From Burkholderiales bacterium RIFCSPLOWO2_12_FULL_61_40 (GTDB taxonomy: Bacteria > Pseudomonadota > Gammaproteobacteria > Burkholderiales > Burkholderiaceae_C), in contig MESI01000033.1 of the NCBI GenBank assembly GCA_001770935.1, positions 1 to 64,000 of the forward strand: a DNA stretch of 64,000 nucleotides. Direction: 5' to 3'. Both the position numbers and the translations under genes were made by a program. The notes beneath the pieces are model-generated. The model searched no databases and was not told where the DNA came from. It worked only from the letters and a program-made list of their open reading frames with translations. Positions 44,624 to 52,447 of this stretch are shown piece after piece (the stretch's first letter is position 1; each line of letters opens with the position of its first letter).

Positions 44624-45643
44624 TCAGGTCATCGGCCCATGCTGAGGCAGCCGACCACGCGTCACGGCCAATCCCCAGTAGACCCAGGCTTTGGGGCTGA
44701 GTGGCGCGTGATGGAGTGCCTTGCTGAATGCCGACTGCGCCACACGGGGGTCGCCCTTCCTGAAGTGAAAGTAGCCATGGTTAAAGCACAGCTTGTACAA
44801 GCGTGCACGCAGCGCACCTGCAGGCACGGCCACATGGTCTGGCCCCACCGGACCGTAGGCGGACAAAGCTCTCAACAAGACCTTGTATTCATTGTCTTCC
44901 CGGCGCGGAACCTTGGTGGTGCCGCCAGCGTGCAGGCGGTAGCAGGCCAAAGGACAATGGGAGCGATGAACCCGAAACTGGCGAGAGACCCGGAGCCAGA
45001 AGTCGTAGTCTTCGCCCGTGGCTAGCGCCTCGTCCATGCCACCGACCGTCTGCACGACTGATCGTCGAACCATGGCCGTGATGATGCAAATTGTGCTGTC
45101 CAACAGCAGGTCCGTATAGATCCACCCCGACTGTGCCGGTTCGATGGCGCAATGTGGATTCGGTTCGGGGGGCGTCGGTGGGCGCAAAAAAGAGCCGTCC
45201 GTTTGCGCGTGCCAATGCAAAAAGTCACCAAAGACGACACCGACTTCCGGGTGGTCCTGCAGGTATTGAACCTGCAGCGAAATCTTACCGGGAAGCCACA
45301 CGTCATCGGCGTCCAAAAAAGCCAAAAATTCGCCTTGCGCTTGCGCGATGCCTCGGTTTCTGGCCGCAGCCGGCCCGGCATTGGTCTGGCGGATCACCTT
45401 GACCCGATCCCCCCATCGCGCGACGGCTTCAGTGGTTCCGTCGCTTGAGCCATCGTCGACGACGATCAATTCGATGCTGGGGTAGTCCTGACTCAATACA
45501 CTGGCGATGGATTCCTCAATGAAAGGCCGTGCGTTATAGGCGGGCATCACGACGGATACCAGCGGATAGCCACGGTCCGTGAGTGAGACCGGCGTCAATT
45601 GCCGCTCCTCAGGATGGTTCAAAGTAGCCGGTTGCTGCGTCAT
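44624..45643 (-). CDS. Glycosyltransferase family 2
   Basis: This 339-residue GT-A glycosyltransferase has VSVVMPAYNARPFIEESIASVL, IVVDDGSSDGT, AARNRGIAQAQGEFLAFLDADDVW (DxD-type) and GEDYDFWLRVS (the acceptor ED motif). The start ATG 45643 is preferred over a longer frame to 45700 because the extra residues are not family-like; it overlaps the pyruvyltransferase end by 35 bases. It adds a sugar to the repeat unit. Confidence 0.9.
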   Translation of the reverse strand: MTQQPATLNHPEERQLTPVSLTDRGYPLVSVVMPAYNARPFIEESIASVLSQDYPSIELIVVDDGSSDGTTEAVARWGDRVKVIRQTNAGPAAARNRGIAQAQGEFLAFLDADDVWLPGKISLQVQYLQDHPEVGVVFGDFLHWHAQTDGSFLRPPTPPEPNPHCAIEPAQSGWIYTDLLLDSTICIITAMVRRSVVQTVGGMDEALATGEDYDFWLRVSRQFRVHRSHCPLACYRLHAGGTTKVPRREDNEYKVLLRALSAYGPVGPDHVAVPAGALRARLYKLCFNHGYFHFRKGDPRVAQSAFSKALHHAPLSPKAWVYWGLAVTRGRLPQHGPMT

Positions 45644-46484
45644 GCTGGAACTCGGCAAGCTTTTCTTGCAGCGTTCTGAGCCGACTCTCAAAGACCACAT
45701 TGCTACTCAAAACCGGCTTCTTCCGCTGAATTGCATGCGCCAATTTCTGACAATTGAGCTCCTGCTTGATGAATTGATTGAATTCCGTTCGCAGACTCGC
45801 TTTTCGATACAGCGGGTGAAGCCGGAATGGGTCATAGGACAGCGCCAGACTCGCGCACCAGTCGTGCCACTTGAATTCATGGCGCCCTGTTGTCGTCAGG
45901 TAGGGGATCCAAGGCACCCTGAGGGTATCTGCCAATATGGCGCCATGCATGGCCTCGGTCACGACGAGTTCCGAAGCCAAGATGGCGTCGATCACTTCCT
46001 TCGGTGGCCTGGAGGGATTGATGAAGTTGAGGCCCATTCGTGCTGCAATGGTTTCCCATCGCCTGGTTTCTTCGCTGCTGCCGTGGTGCGGGATGATGCT
46101 GACTTTGTGTTTTGTGGGCAAGGACGGCCTGGCGAGCGTGGCAATCAGGGCCGCACCGTCCGTCACCGCCACTTTGGGGTCCAAACCCAATTTCATGGCA
46201 GTCAGTGGGCCCCTTACCGCGTAGTACTTGGCGTTGAGGTGGCGGATCGGCTCGCCGTATCCGGTGCCGGTGCCAAAAACCGCTTTGTTGCATCGACCCG
46301 GCACCAGTTCATTGAGCAGGGTGCCGATGCCGATAAACAGGGGCTCCGCATCATCTGCCTTGGCAGCCTCGGCTCCGTGGTAGGTGTAGCCATGAAATGA
46401 GTCCGGCAGCAGCCGTGGCCACAGCCACGCATTCAAGTCATCACCTACATTGCCAAGAGGGTGTTTGTAGTAATAGATTTTCAT
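45609..46484 (-). CDS. Polysaccharide pyruvyl transferase family protein
   Basis: This 291-residue protein starts MKIYYYKHPLGNVGDDLNAW, the fixed start of CsaB/GumL-like pyruvyltransferases (G-N-x-G-D-x-L/A). Other family blocks are FIGIGTLLNELVP, RGPLTAMKLGL, VTDGAALI, SIIPHHGS and VVTEAMHGAILADTLRVPW. A much longer frame to 46739 lies inside the GT2 gene and is rejected. It would add pyruvate ketals (negative charge) to the polymer using phosphoenolpyruvate. Confidence 0.88.
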   Translation of the reverse strand: MKIYYYKHPLGNVGDDLNAWLWPRLLPDSFHGYTYHGAEAAKADDAEPLFIGIGTLLNELVPGRCNKAVFGTGTGYGEPIRHLNAKYYAVRGPLTAMKLGLDPKVAVTDGAALIATLARPSLPTKHKVSIIPHHGSSEETRRWETIAARMGLNFINPSRPPKEVIDAILASELVVTEAMHGAILADTLRVPWIPYLTTTGRHEFKWHDWCASLALSYDPFRLHPLYRKASLRTEFNQFIKQELNCQKLAHAIQRKKPVLSSNVVFESRLRTLQEKLAEFQHDAATGYFEPS

Positions 46485-46518
46485 AGGGTTTAGACACAGT
46501 TTCCACCGTCGCGGTGGG

Positions 46519-47742
46519 TTATGGAGTTGCCCTGTTTGGGAGCATGCCCAGCATGGCGACCCGCACCACGCGCCTTGCGCGCAACCAGCGCAAGGAAGCG
46601 GGGCCGGGATAGACCCTGGCAAGCCGGAGCAGACCTGCCGCGATCGACCAAGCCAGGGAGCGCCCGGCCCGTGACGAAGGTAGGGCTTGAAGCATCGACA
46701 AAAAGTCATCCCAATGCTCCTCAATTGCGTTTGCCGCATAGCCGGTGCAGATGGCTTGGCTGACAGCTTTGCGCGCGGCCTCTGGTGGTGGTCGGTCGGA
46801 TGGCAACAAAGCCATCACACTGCGCAAGTCGTCCATCATTTCTAGCAGGCAGCCTTTGCTGGCCATCACGGTCATGCGCGACAACAGGGCCTGTCGCTGC
46901 GCAGCCAAGTCCGTAACGTGAACCCGCCGCGGTACCAGATAGTCGCCCAGCGCAAAGTTGGCCCTGATTTTGTGCCCAACCCGTTGATCAAAGCTGCGGA
47001 AGACTTTGGCACGCTGGTCTACGCTGTAGCGAATAGCTTTGGCACCCCGCAAGCCGCCGTGTTGCCGAAAAATGAAGCTGGGCTGCGGACAATAGGCAGC
47101 AGGGTAGGCGCGTGCCAGGCGCAGTTGCATGTCGTAGTCTTCGGAGCTGAGCAGCTGCGCGTCAAATCCGCCCAGGGTGCGGTAGGCATCGGTGCGGGCC
47201 AGGACGGTGTTGAGGTGGAAGTAGCAACCCTTCATGAGTTCGAACAAGAAACTGTCGGCTGCATGGTTAGGTAGGCCGTGCAGGCGCCCCTGTTGTATGG
47301 TTCCATCGGCACCATCCGTTCCGTAGAAATGGGGGCTGTAGACAAAGCCCGCATCCGGCCTACAGCGAAGCACCTCAACCCGTGAGGCTATGGCATCGGG
47401 CAGTGCTACGTCATCGTCGTCAAAAATCCATATTAAATTGCCTTGGGCCAGCGACAAGCCAAGATTCACCGCAGCGGGCTTGCCGCCATTTTCCTTGCGG
47501 ATGGCTCGCACGGGCGGTCTGTAGAGCTTGAGCAACTCGGCCGTGCCGTCTTCAGATCCGTCGTCAATCACAATGATTTCCAATGCGGGCATGGTCTGCG
47601 CCAGCAGGCTGTCCAGGCATTGCGCCAGATAGGTCGCCCGATTGAAGGTGGGGACCAGCACCGATACGCGCAGGCCCGGGATCGGGTCCAGGTGGTTCAG
47701 GGGATGTGGTGTCAAAGGGGTAGGGATGTTCAAGTAGTTCAT
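46519..47742 (-). CDS. Glycosyltransferase family 2
   Basis: This 407-residue GT2 protein has RVSVLVPTFNRATYLAQCLDS, IIVIDDGSEDGT, AAVNLGLSLAQGNLIWIFDDDD (catalytic Asp run) and SSEDYDMQLRLARAY. The remaining C-terminal 150 residues are helical and unassigned. It shares a four-base overlap with the flippase upstream, consistent with one operon. Sugar specificity unknown. Confidence 0.9.
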   Translation of the reverse strand: MNYLNIPTPLTPHPLNHLDPIPGLRVSVLVPTFNRATYLAQCLDSLLAQTMPALEIIVIDDGSEDGTAELLKLYRPPVRAIRKENGGKPAAVNLGLSLAQGNLIWIFDDDDVALPDAIASRVEVLRCRPDAGFVYSPHFYGTDGADGTIQQGRLHGLPNHAADSFLFELMKGCYFHLNTVLARTDAYRTLGGFDAQLLSSEDYDMQLRLARAYPAAYCPQPSFIFRQHGGLRGAKAIRYSVDQRAKVFRSFDQRVGHKIRANFALGDYLVPRRVHVTDLAAQRQALLSRMTVMASKGCLLEMMDDLRSVMALLPSDRPPPEAARKAVSQAICTGYAANAIEEHWDDFLSMLQALPSSRAGRSLAWSIAAGLLRLARVYPGPASLRWLRARRVVRVAMLGMLPNRATP

Positions 47743-49250
47743 TTGCTTTCGCCGCGCAGTTTGGATACGGCCACTCTGGCATCACGCATATGCTGTGCAG
47801 ACAAGACCAGCGAGGCCGAGAGGTAGGCTGCCGCGCCAAGGCCAATCAGGCATCCCAGTTGCGCGGACGCATTACTGGTTACCTGGCTTTGAACCCAGTC
47901 ACGTAGCAGGCCAATGAGCCACCACATGGCGCCTGCTGCAATCGAAGGCGGCCCCATGATTTGCCAGATGTGCCGTGTACGCATTCCAACCAGACCCAAG
48001 GAGATTCGAAAGAACACCAGACCTACGCCTGCCAGCGCCAGTCTGGACCAGGCCACCCCCATCAGCCCCCACTGACTGCCATAGAGCATGAGCGCAATGG
48101 TGATGAGCGTGCTGGCCAGGAACAGCCTGAATGACAGACCAACCCGATTGGTGGCATTGAAGATAGGAGAACTGATGGAATAGGGTGCACTGAGACCGGT
48201 TGCAATGGCAATGACTTGCAGGATCGGAATCATCGGCAACCATTGATCCCCGTAAAGCACGCGAACCAGTTCTGGAGCAACCGCCGCAACGCCCAAGCCC
48301 ATAGGGATGAATGCCAATGCCAATAGGCGACCGCTGCGCAGAATTCCTTCCCTAAATCGGTCTGTATCGTTCTGAATTGCTGAGAAGGCCGGGAACAGCA
48401 CGCGTTGCAATGGCTGCACCATACGTGACCGGATTTCGTCGGTCAGGGAACGGGCATTTTGGTACTGGCCTAGCAATGCTGCCCCCAGTCTGCGCCCAAC
48501 CAGGAACAGGTCCAGATTGGAGTTGATGAAGAACAAAATGCCGTTGCCAAAGTGGCCGCCATTGGTGCGCCAGGTCGACCTTAGAAACGACCGGCTGAAT
48601 CGCGGTCTGGGCCAATAGCCGCTGAGCGCCCAGTAGGCACAGGCTTGCACCACCGAACCGGCCAGCGCGCCAGCGACCAGACTCCAGACCCCCATCCCCT
48701 GGAGGGCCATGACGATGGCCGTGGCCACCCGACTCAGTTGGGTGGCGGCCTGGATCAGGAAATCAAGTTTGAATTGCATGCGCCGGGCCAGCAGGCTGCG
48801 TGGCACCATCGTCAGCTCTTCAAGAATGAAACAGAGGCAGAGCACCCGCAGCAGGGGGCCGACCATGGCGTTTTGGAAGAAATGACCCGACAGATAGGAC
48901 AGCACAAACACCAGAGTGGTCAAAGTCAATCCAAGTCCTGCCGCACTCCAGTGCATGGTGTCGATCTGGATCCGGGAAACCCGTGGTCGCTGAATCAAAA
49001 TGGAGCCAAAACCGAAATTCGAAAACACGGCAGCCAACTCCGTCACAACCGTTGCCATGGCCAGATGGCCAAAATCGGCAGGCCTGAGCAGACGGGCCAG
49101 TACCGCCATGGATGCCACGGTGACGCCGGTGCGTAATGCGATGCCAAGAAATGTGAAGGCTGCGCCATGCACCACCCGGCGTGCCAAATGGTCAGCCGTC
49201 GGGCGAAATGCCTGCTGAACCCGATTGCGAAGACGTGGTGGCGGAGGCAT
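47739..49250 (-). CDS. Polysaccharide flippase (Wzx/MOP family, WzxC-like)
   Basis: This 503-residue inner-membrane protein has about twelve to fourteen hydrophobic helices and the MOP-family N-terminus (RRVVHGAAFTFLGIALRTGVTVASMAVLARLLRPADFGHLAMATV). The loop GLGAALLGQYQNARSL-type segment (RRLGAALLGQYQNARSLTDEIR) is typical of the WzxC/RfbX group. It moves lipid-linked repeat units across the inner membrane and is the only flippase in this window, so it could serve either polysaccharide operon. Confidence 0.9.
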   Translation of the reverse strand: MPPPPRLRNRVQQAFRPTADHLARRVVHGAAFTFLGIALRTGVTVASMAVLARLLRPADFGHLAMATVVTELAAVFSNFGFGSILIQRPRVSRIQIDTMHWSAAGLGLTLTTLVFVLSYLSGHFFQNAMVGPLLRVLCLCFILEELTMVPRSLLARRMQFKLDFLIQAATQLSRVATAIVMALQGMGVWSLVAGALAGSVVQACAYWALSGYWPRPRFSRSFLRSTWRTNGGHFGNGILFFINSNLDLFLVGRRLGAALLGQYQNARSLTDEIRSRMVQPLQRVLFPAFSAIQNDTDRFREGILRSGRLLALAFIPMGLGVAAVAPELVRVLYGDQWLPMIPILQVIAIATGLSAPYSISSPIFNATNRVGLSFRLFLASTLITIALMLYGSQWGLMGVAWSRLALAGVGLVFFRISLGLVGMRTRHIWQIMGPPSIAAGAMWWLIGLLRDWVQSQVTSNASAQLGCLIGLGAAAYLSASLVLSAQHMRDARVAVSKLRGESK

Positions 49251-49270
49251 GCTGCGTCAAAAATGGCCGC

Positions 49271-49954
49271 TCATTTCACCGCTGTTGGACGCTCCTCGGG
49301 GTCTTGCCATTTTCCAGCCAACTGCAGCCGGTCGCGAAGCCCAGTCTGGACAAATCCTTGTGCCATGGCCTTGTGCGCCAGTTGCAAGGCCTTGTTATAC
49401 TCCCGCAAATCCAGGTAAATCAATCCCAAGTTGTAGCTGGTGAATGGGTTGTCTGCGGCTTCCTTTTCGACTCGCTCCAGTTCGCGCATGGCCTCGGGCG
49501 CACGGTCGTTGGCAGTAAGAAACATGGCGTAAATCATGCGCGCCGTGGTGTCGTCCGGGCGAAAGCGAAGAGCCCGTTGAAAAAAACACTCGACACTGTA
49601 TTTCAGATCAGGTGGTTGTGGGCTCTTGAGCTTGCGCCCATACAGCATCGTGCTCATCAACGCCCGATGGTGATTGGGGAAGGTCCCCAAGGTGTAACCC
49701 AGGTCTTGTCCAATGTGAATGCTTGACTTCCCCCGTATCAGTGCCTCAACCTCCGGGGTGAAGTGGTAGCGCTCCACCGTATCAAGCCTTTCGCCCCGAC
49801 TGGTACGGTAGTCAAATGGCCCATAGTGGCTTTTCAGGTCTCCGCATGCCCATGAGTTGCTTTGTGCCCATGCTGGGACGCTGGCGGCAAGCGTGACAAT
49901 CGTCAACAAGCACCATGCAGCGCAGCGGTATGTGGGGTGTTTCTGTTGGGTCAT
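49271..49954 (-). CDS. Secreted TPR-like protein
   Basis: This 227-residue protein has a signal peptide (about 1-31, ending VPAWAQ). The C-terminal 120 residues contain two to three tetratricopeptide-like helix pairs, for example YSVECFFQRALRFRPDDTTARMIYAMFL and PFTSYNLGLIYLDLREYNKALQLAHKA. AGGAAG lies before ATG 49954. It is the first gene of the minus-strand operon, probably a periplasmic scaffold for polymer assembly or export, but its specific partner is unknown. Confidence 0.82.
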   Translation of the reverse strand: MTQQKHPTYRCAAWCLLTIVTLAASVPAWAQSNSWACGDLKSHYGPFDYRTSRGERLDTVERYHFTPEVEALIRGKSSIHIGQDLGYTLGTFPNHHRALMSTMLYGRKLKSPQPPDLKYSVECFFQRALRFRPDDTTARMIYAMFLTANDRAPEAMRELERVEKEAADNPFTSYNLGLIYLDLREYNKALQLAHKAMAQGFVQTGLRDRLQLAGKWQDPEERPTAVK

Positions 49955-50233
49955 TGGGCTTCCTGGTCCGCTTGATCAGCCGCCAACGTGTGGCGACAGG
50001 CCACAGACACTTTAGGAGGCGTGCTTCTCGATGGATTGATATTCATCAACCTGGGCCGACATCCCCAAGCAAATGGGTGCGTTGTTGCGACGTTTCACAA
50101 GGGGGGTATTTTGTTTGCGCAAACGCACACCATGGCGATGCTTTTTGGTTTCAATCAGTCGTCGCCTTGTTTAGTGCGCATCTTGGCAATAGGGGGGCTC
50201 GAATTGACCTATTGATTGAATGAGGAGTTTGAA
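49955..50233. other. 279-bp divergent intergenic region
   Basis: This stretch lies between the TPR gene (minus) and the phasin-like gene (plus). It holds the 12-bp palindrome at 50113-50124 and a G-rich tract near 50191. A 102-codon plus-strand frame (49915-50223) here is unlikely to be a gene. No clear -35/-10 promoter was found. Confidence 0.6.
50113..50124. promoter_or_regulatory. Perfect 12-bp palindrome, candidate operator
   Basis: GTTTGCGCAAAC is fully self-complementary. It lies 110 bp upstream of the phasin-like gene and 159 bp upstream of the TPR gene start. Intergenic perfect palindromes of this length are often regulator sites, but no binding protein can be assigned from sequence alone. 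Confidence 0.35.
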
Positions 50234-50578
50234 ATGAACGGCATTTCAGAGAGAATTACCGCCGCCAACATGGCCAACATTCAGATGCTGGAGGACCTGG
50301 CGACAAACGTATATGGTGGTTTTGAAGACGTGGTCTGGTTGAATCTGGCTGTATCGAAGTCTTCGTTTGCGGAGGTTTGTAGGCGCGCTCAAAGTATGTT
50401 AAGCGCCAAAGATGCGCAGGAATGGGCGACGCTGCAATCTGAAGCGTTTCAACTCCCAACAGAAGAATATGCCTCTCATGTCCAACAACTATTTTCCGTT
50501 GTCTTTGGAGTTCACTCTGCGTTTGCCAAAAGCCTGGATACGATGCTGGCGGCTCTCAAGCATGCCCCTTATTTCTGA
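50234..50578 (+). CDS. Phasin-like small protein
   Basis: This 114-residue protein starts at ATG 50234 with GAGGAG six bases upstream. It is predicted almost wholly helical and shows the phasin pattern: ANMANIQMLEDLATNVYGGFEDVVWLNLAVSKSSF then LSAKDAQEWATLQSEAF and VQQLFSVVFGVH. Phasins coat polyhydroxyalkanoate granules. The match is by pattern only. It is monocistronic and is followed by the 103-bp repeat 13 bases after its stop. Confidence 0.65.
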   Translation: MNGISERITAANMANIQMLEDLATNVYGGFEDVVWLNLAVSKSSFAEVCRRAQSMLSAKDAQEWATLQSEAFQLPTEEYASHVQQLFSVVFGVHSAFAKSLDTMLAALKHAPYF

Positions 50579-50590
50579 AGACTGCCGCTA

Positions 50591-50693
50591 ATTCCGTTTT
50601 CAGATCAATGAGAGATTAGGCGCCTCGACGCAGGCAGTGCTTTAGCACGACAAGGAGGGGCAACGACATATCGCATTGATATGGAAATGGAAT
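50591..50693. repeat. 103-bp repeat with terminal inverted repeats, copy 1
   Basis: This copy begins ATTCCGTTTTCAGATCAATG and ends CATTGATATGGAAATGGAAT, so its ends are imperfect inverted repeats of about 20 bp. The interior holds a GTGC-TTTA-GCAC mini-hairpin. A second copy of the same length, about 93 percent identical by eye, is at 63787-63889. Both lie just after a plus-strand gene end. It resembles a miniature inverted-repeat element or a REP-type structured element; no target-site duplication is visible. Confidence 0.8.
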
Positions 50694-50767
50694 AACACCG
50701 GCGTCATCCGGGTTTGACGGGAAGTTTGATGGGGTGTCAGAAGGCTCTTCCCACTTTTTATGGTCAG

Positions 50768-50811
50768 CCATTAAATTCAGAGGTCGCCTGTCTCAGATTG
50801 AGAAAGCGCAA
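50768..50811 (+). promoter_or_regulatory. Two-part conserved element, copy 2
   Basis: CCATTAAATTCAGAG, 14 bases, then ATTGAGAAAGCGCAA. It is the second copy of the element at 38682-38725, with the same 29-bp distance between block starts. It ends 42 bp before the ATG of the 50854 gene, at the position of a promoter or regulator site. The presence upstream of two distinct loci suggests co-regulation. Confidence 0.6.
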
Positions 50812-50853
50812 AAGTGGAACACGGGGTAAAAATACATTCAACCGTGCAACACC

Positions 50854-51552
50854 ATGATGACTTCCACTTGGCAACGATTAATTACGTTGGTCCGTGAATT
50901 AGGTTCAATGACCGCACTTTTGTACCTGTTAGACCGCGCATTGCGTCGACTTAGCCACCGGTGCGGTTTCTTTTTCTACCAATTTTGGGCTCAACCGGTG
51001 CATGATCGACCGAGGCTTCCGCCAGCCAGGGGCCGGGCATATTCCTTTCAGCTTATTCAGACTCCAGATCCCGCATTAAACGATCTGGGGCGTCCATTGG
51101 CAGTTATTTCCCAGCGGTTTTCCCAAGGGGCGCAATGTTTGATGACGACCAGGGGTGATGTGCTTGCAGGTTGCATATGGTTTGTTCGCCATACCTATAT
51201 TGAAGATGAAGTGCGTGTGGACTACGTCTTGCCGAAGGGTGGTGCCTGTGTTTGGGATTTTGATGTGTTTGTTGCTCCATCGGAGCGACTGGGGTTTCTC
51301 TTTGCCAAGCAGTGGGATGCATTTGATGCCTTGCTCAAGCCGCAAGGCGTGCGTTACACCATCAGCAGAATTAATGCGTTTAACCAGCGCTCAAAGGCTT
51401 CACATCGGAGTCTGGGAGCGGAAGAATGCGGATGGGCCTTGTTCTTGTGCCTGGGATCGCTTCAATGGATGATGTCCAATCAACACCCTTTTGTGGCATT
51501 TGGTGGTCGACCTAGGCTGTGTATAGGGCCATTGATGCCAACAAAGGCTTGA
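50854..51552 (+). CDS. Hypothetical protein, possibly GNAT-like
   Basis: This 232-residue protein has no certain family. It has an N-terminal helix-rich part (TWQRLITLVRELGSMTALLYLLDRALRRL) and a central core VLAGCIWFVRHTYIEDEVRVDYVLP, SERLGFLFAKQWDAFDALLKPQGVRYTISRINAFN that recalls GNAT folds. It lies next to the exosortase A-associated hydrolase genes, convergent with hydrolase 1 four bases away. No Shine-Dalgarno is visible before ATG 50854. Location suggests acyl or acetyl transfer in the same pathway; this is inference only. Confidence 0.7.
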   Translation: MMTSTWQRLITLVRELGSMTALLYLLDRALRRLSHRCGFFFYQFWAQPVHDRPRLPPARGRAYSFQLIQTPDPALNDLGRPLAVISQRFSQGAQCLMTTRGDVLAGCIWFVRHTYIEDEVRVDYVLPKGGACVWDFDVFVAPSERLGFLFAKQWDAFDALLKPQGVRYTISRINAFNQRSKASHRSLGAEECGWALFLCLGSLQWMMSNQHPFVAFGGRPRLCIGPLMPTKA

Positions 51553-51556
51553 GTCT

Positions 51557-52447
51557 TCAGTGGCTTTGACCGGAGCGAGGCAAGCCCAGTCGAAGCGTCA
51601 GATCTTCCACCTGTGCCCGGTATGTGGCACTGGAGAACGTGTGATCGGCGCCTGGCAGTTCACAGCGGGTCAGACTGGGATGTTTCATGGACTTTTTCCA
51701 GGCAGGATTATTTCTGGTGTATTCCGAGAATTCTTTGGCGGTGTAATCGTCGCCACTAAGCAGCAACAAGATATTGCCAGTGAAGTTGTCCCATGCCTGT
51801 GCCATTCGCTGTTGATATGGCAATGGCGTTGCTGTGGTCCAATCTGGCGCGCAAGCTCTGGGTGCCGAGTGCATGCGACCCGCGACCGCTAGCTGGACAC
51901 TGCGCAACAATTCGCTTATGGCTTTGTGACCGACTTTGCCTTTGAATAGCTTGGTCCAAAACTCTTTTTCGACAAGGCGCTGCGTGTAGTAATGCTTGAT
52001 CTGTGTGCGTGCAAAGCTTGTCTCCGACCGAATCCATGGGTTCAGCAGGCACAGAGTGCTCACACGCGGGTCCTGGGTGTCAAAGCGGTAGAGCAGGGCG
52101 GCAGATGCTCCGTCACACAAGCCCCATAAAGCCACATGCCGAACGGAGGGCACGCACCGCTGCAATGTGTCTATAGCCGCCGCAATATCAGAACTGACCG
52201 ACCGAAAGCCACGTTGCTGACCCTCGCTGTCCCCCATGCCGCGGTAATCAAAGCGCAGCACGGGATATCCTGCGGTTGCCAGTACGCGCGACAAGAGTAC
52301 AAACTGGCGGTGGCTTCCTGCGCGGTACTGGGGACCACCCACGACCACAATGACCCCTGTTTCTGCCGTCACCTCCGGTTTGGCCACAATACCGAGCAGT
52401 GTGTCGCCATGGCAGGAAAAAAGTACAGCTTCTTCTGTGTACTTCAT
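51557..52447 (-). CDS. Exosortase A-associated hydrolase 1 (alpha/beta fold)
   Basis: This 296-residue alpha/beta-hydrolase-fold protein belongs to the family paired with hydrolase 2 in exosortase A loci (TIGR03100-like). GGPQYRAGSHRQFVLLSRVLA and RFDYRGMGDSEG are family blocks. The nucleophile elbow reads G-L-C-D-G, with Cys111 where most members have Ser; ADHTFSS near the C-terminus supplies the His. The replacement suggests acyltransferase or thioesterase chemistry. It overlaps hydrolase 2 by four bases. Confidence 0.9.
   Translation of the reverse strand: MKYTEEAVLFSCHGDTLLGIVAKPEVTAETGVIVVVGGPQYRAGSHRQFVLLSRVLATAGYPVLRFDYRGMGDSEGQQRGFRSVSSDIAAAIDTLQRCVPSVRHVALWGLCDGASAALLYRFDTQDPRVSTLCLLNPWIRSETSFARTQIKHYYTQRLVEKEFWTKLFKGKVGHKAISELLRSVQLAVAGRMHSAPRACAPDWTTATPLPYQQRMAQAWDNFTGNILLLLSGDDYTAKEFSEYTRNNPAWKKSMKHPSLTRCELPGADHTFSSATYRAQVEDLTLRLGLPRSGQSH

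Noticed and set aside
40099-49954. CRISPR, prophage or integron content in the accessory region
   Set aside because: No direct-repeat arrays, integrase, transposase or phage genes were seen; the region is an ordinary polysaccharide operon.
49915-50223. 102-codon plus-strand frame across the TPR gene start
   Set aside because: It overlaps the start of a convincing exported protein, has no domain and contains the operator-like palindrome. It is most likely a chance frame.
50844-50860. Shared GCAACACCATGATGA at two start codons (50854 and 56438 genes)
   Set aside because: The match is 15 bases at start codons with different flanks and different genes. It is too short to be more than coincidence.
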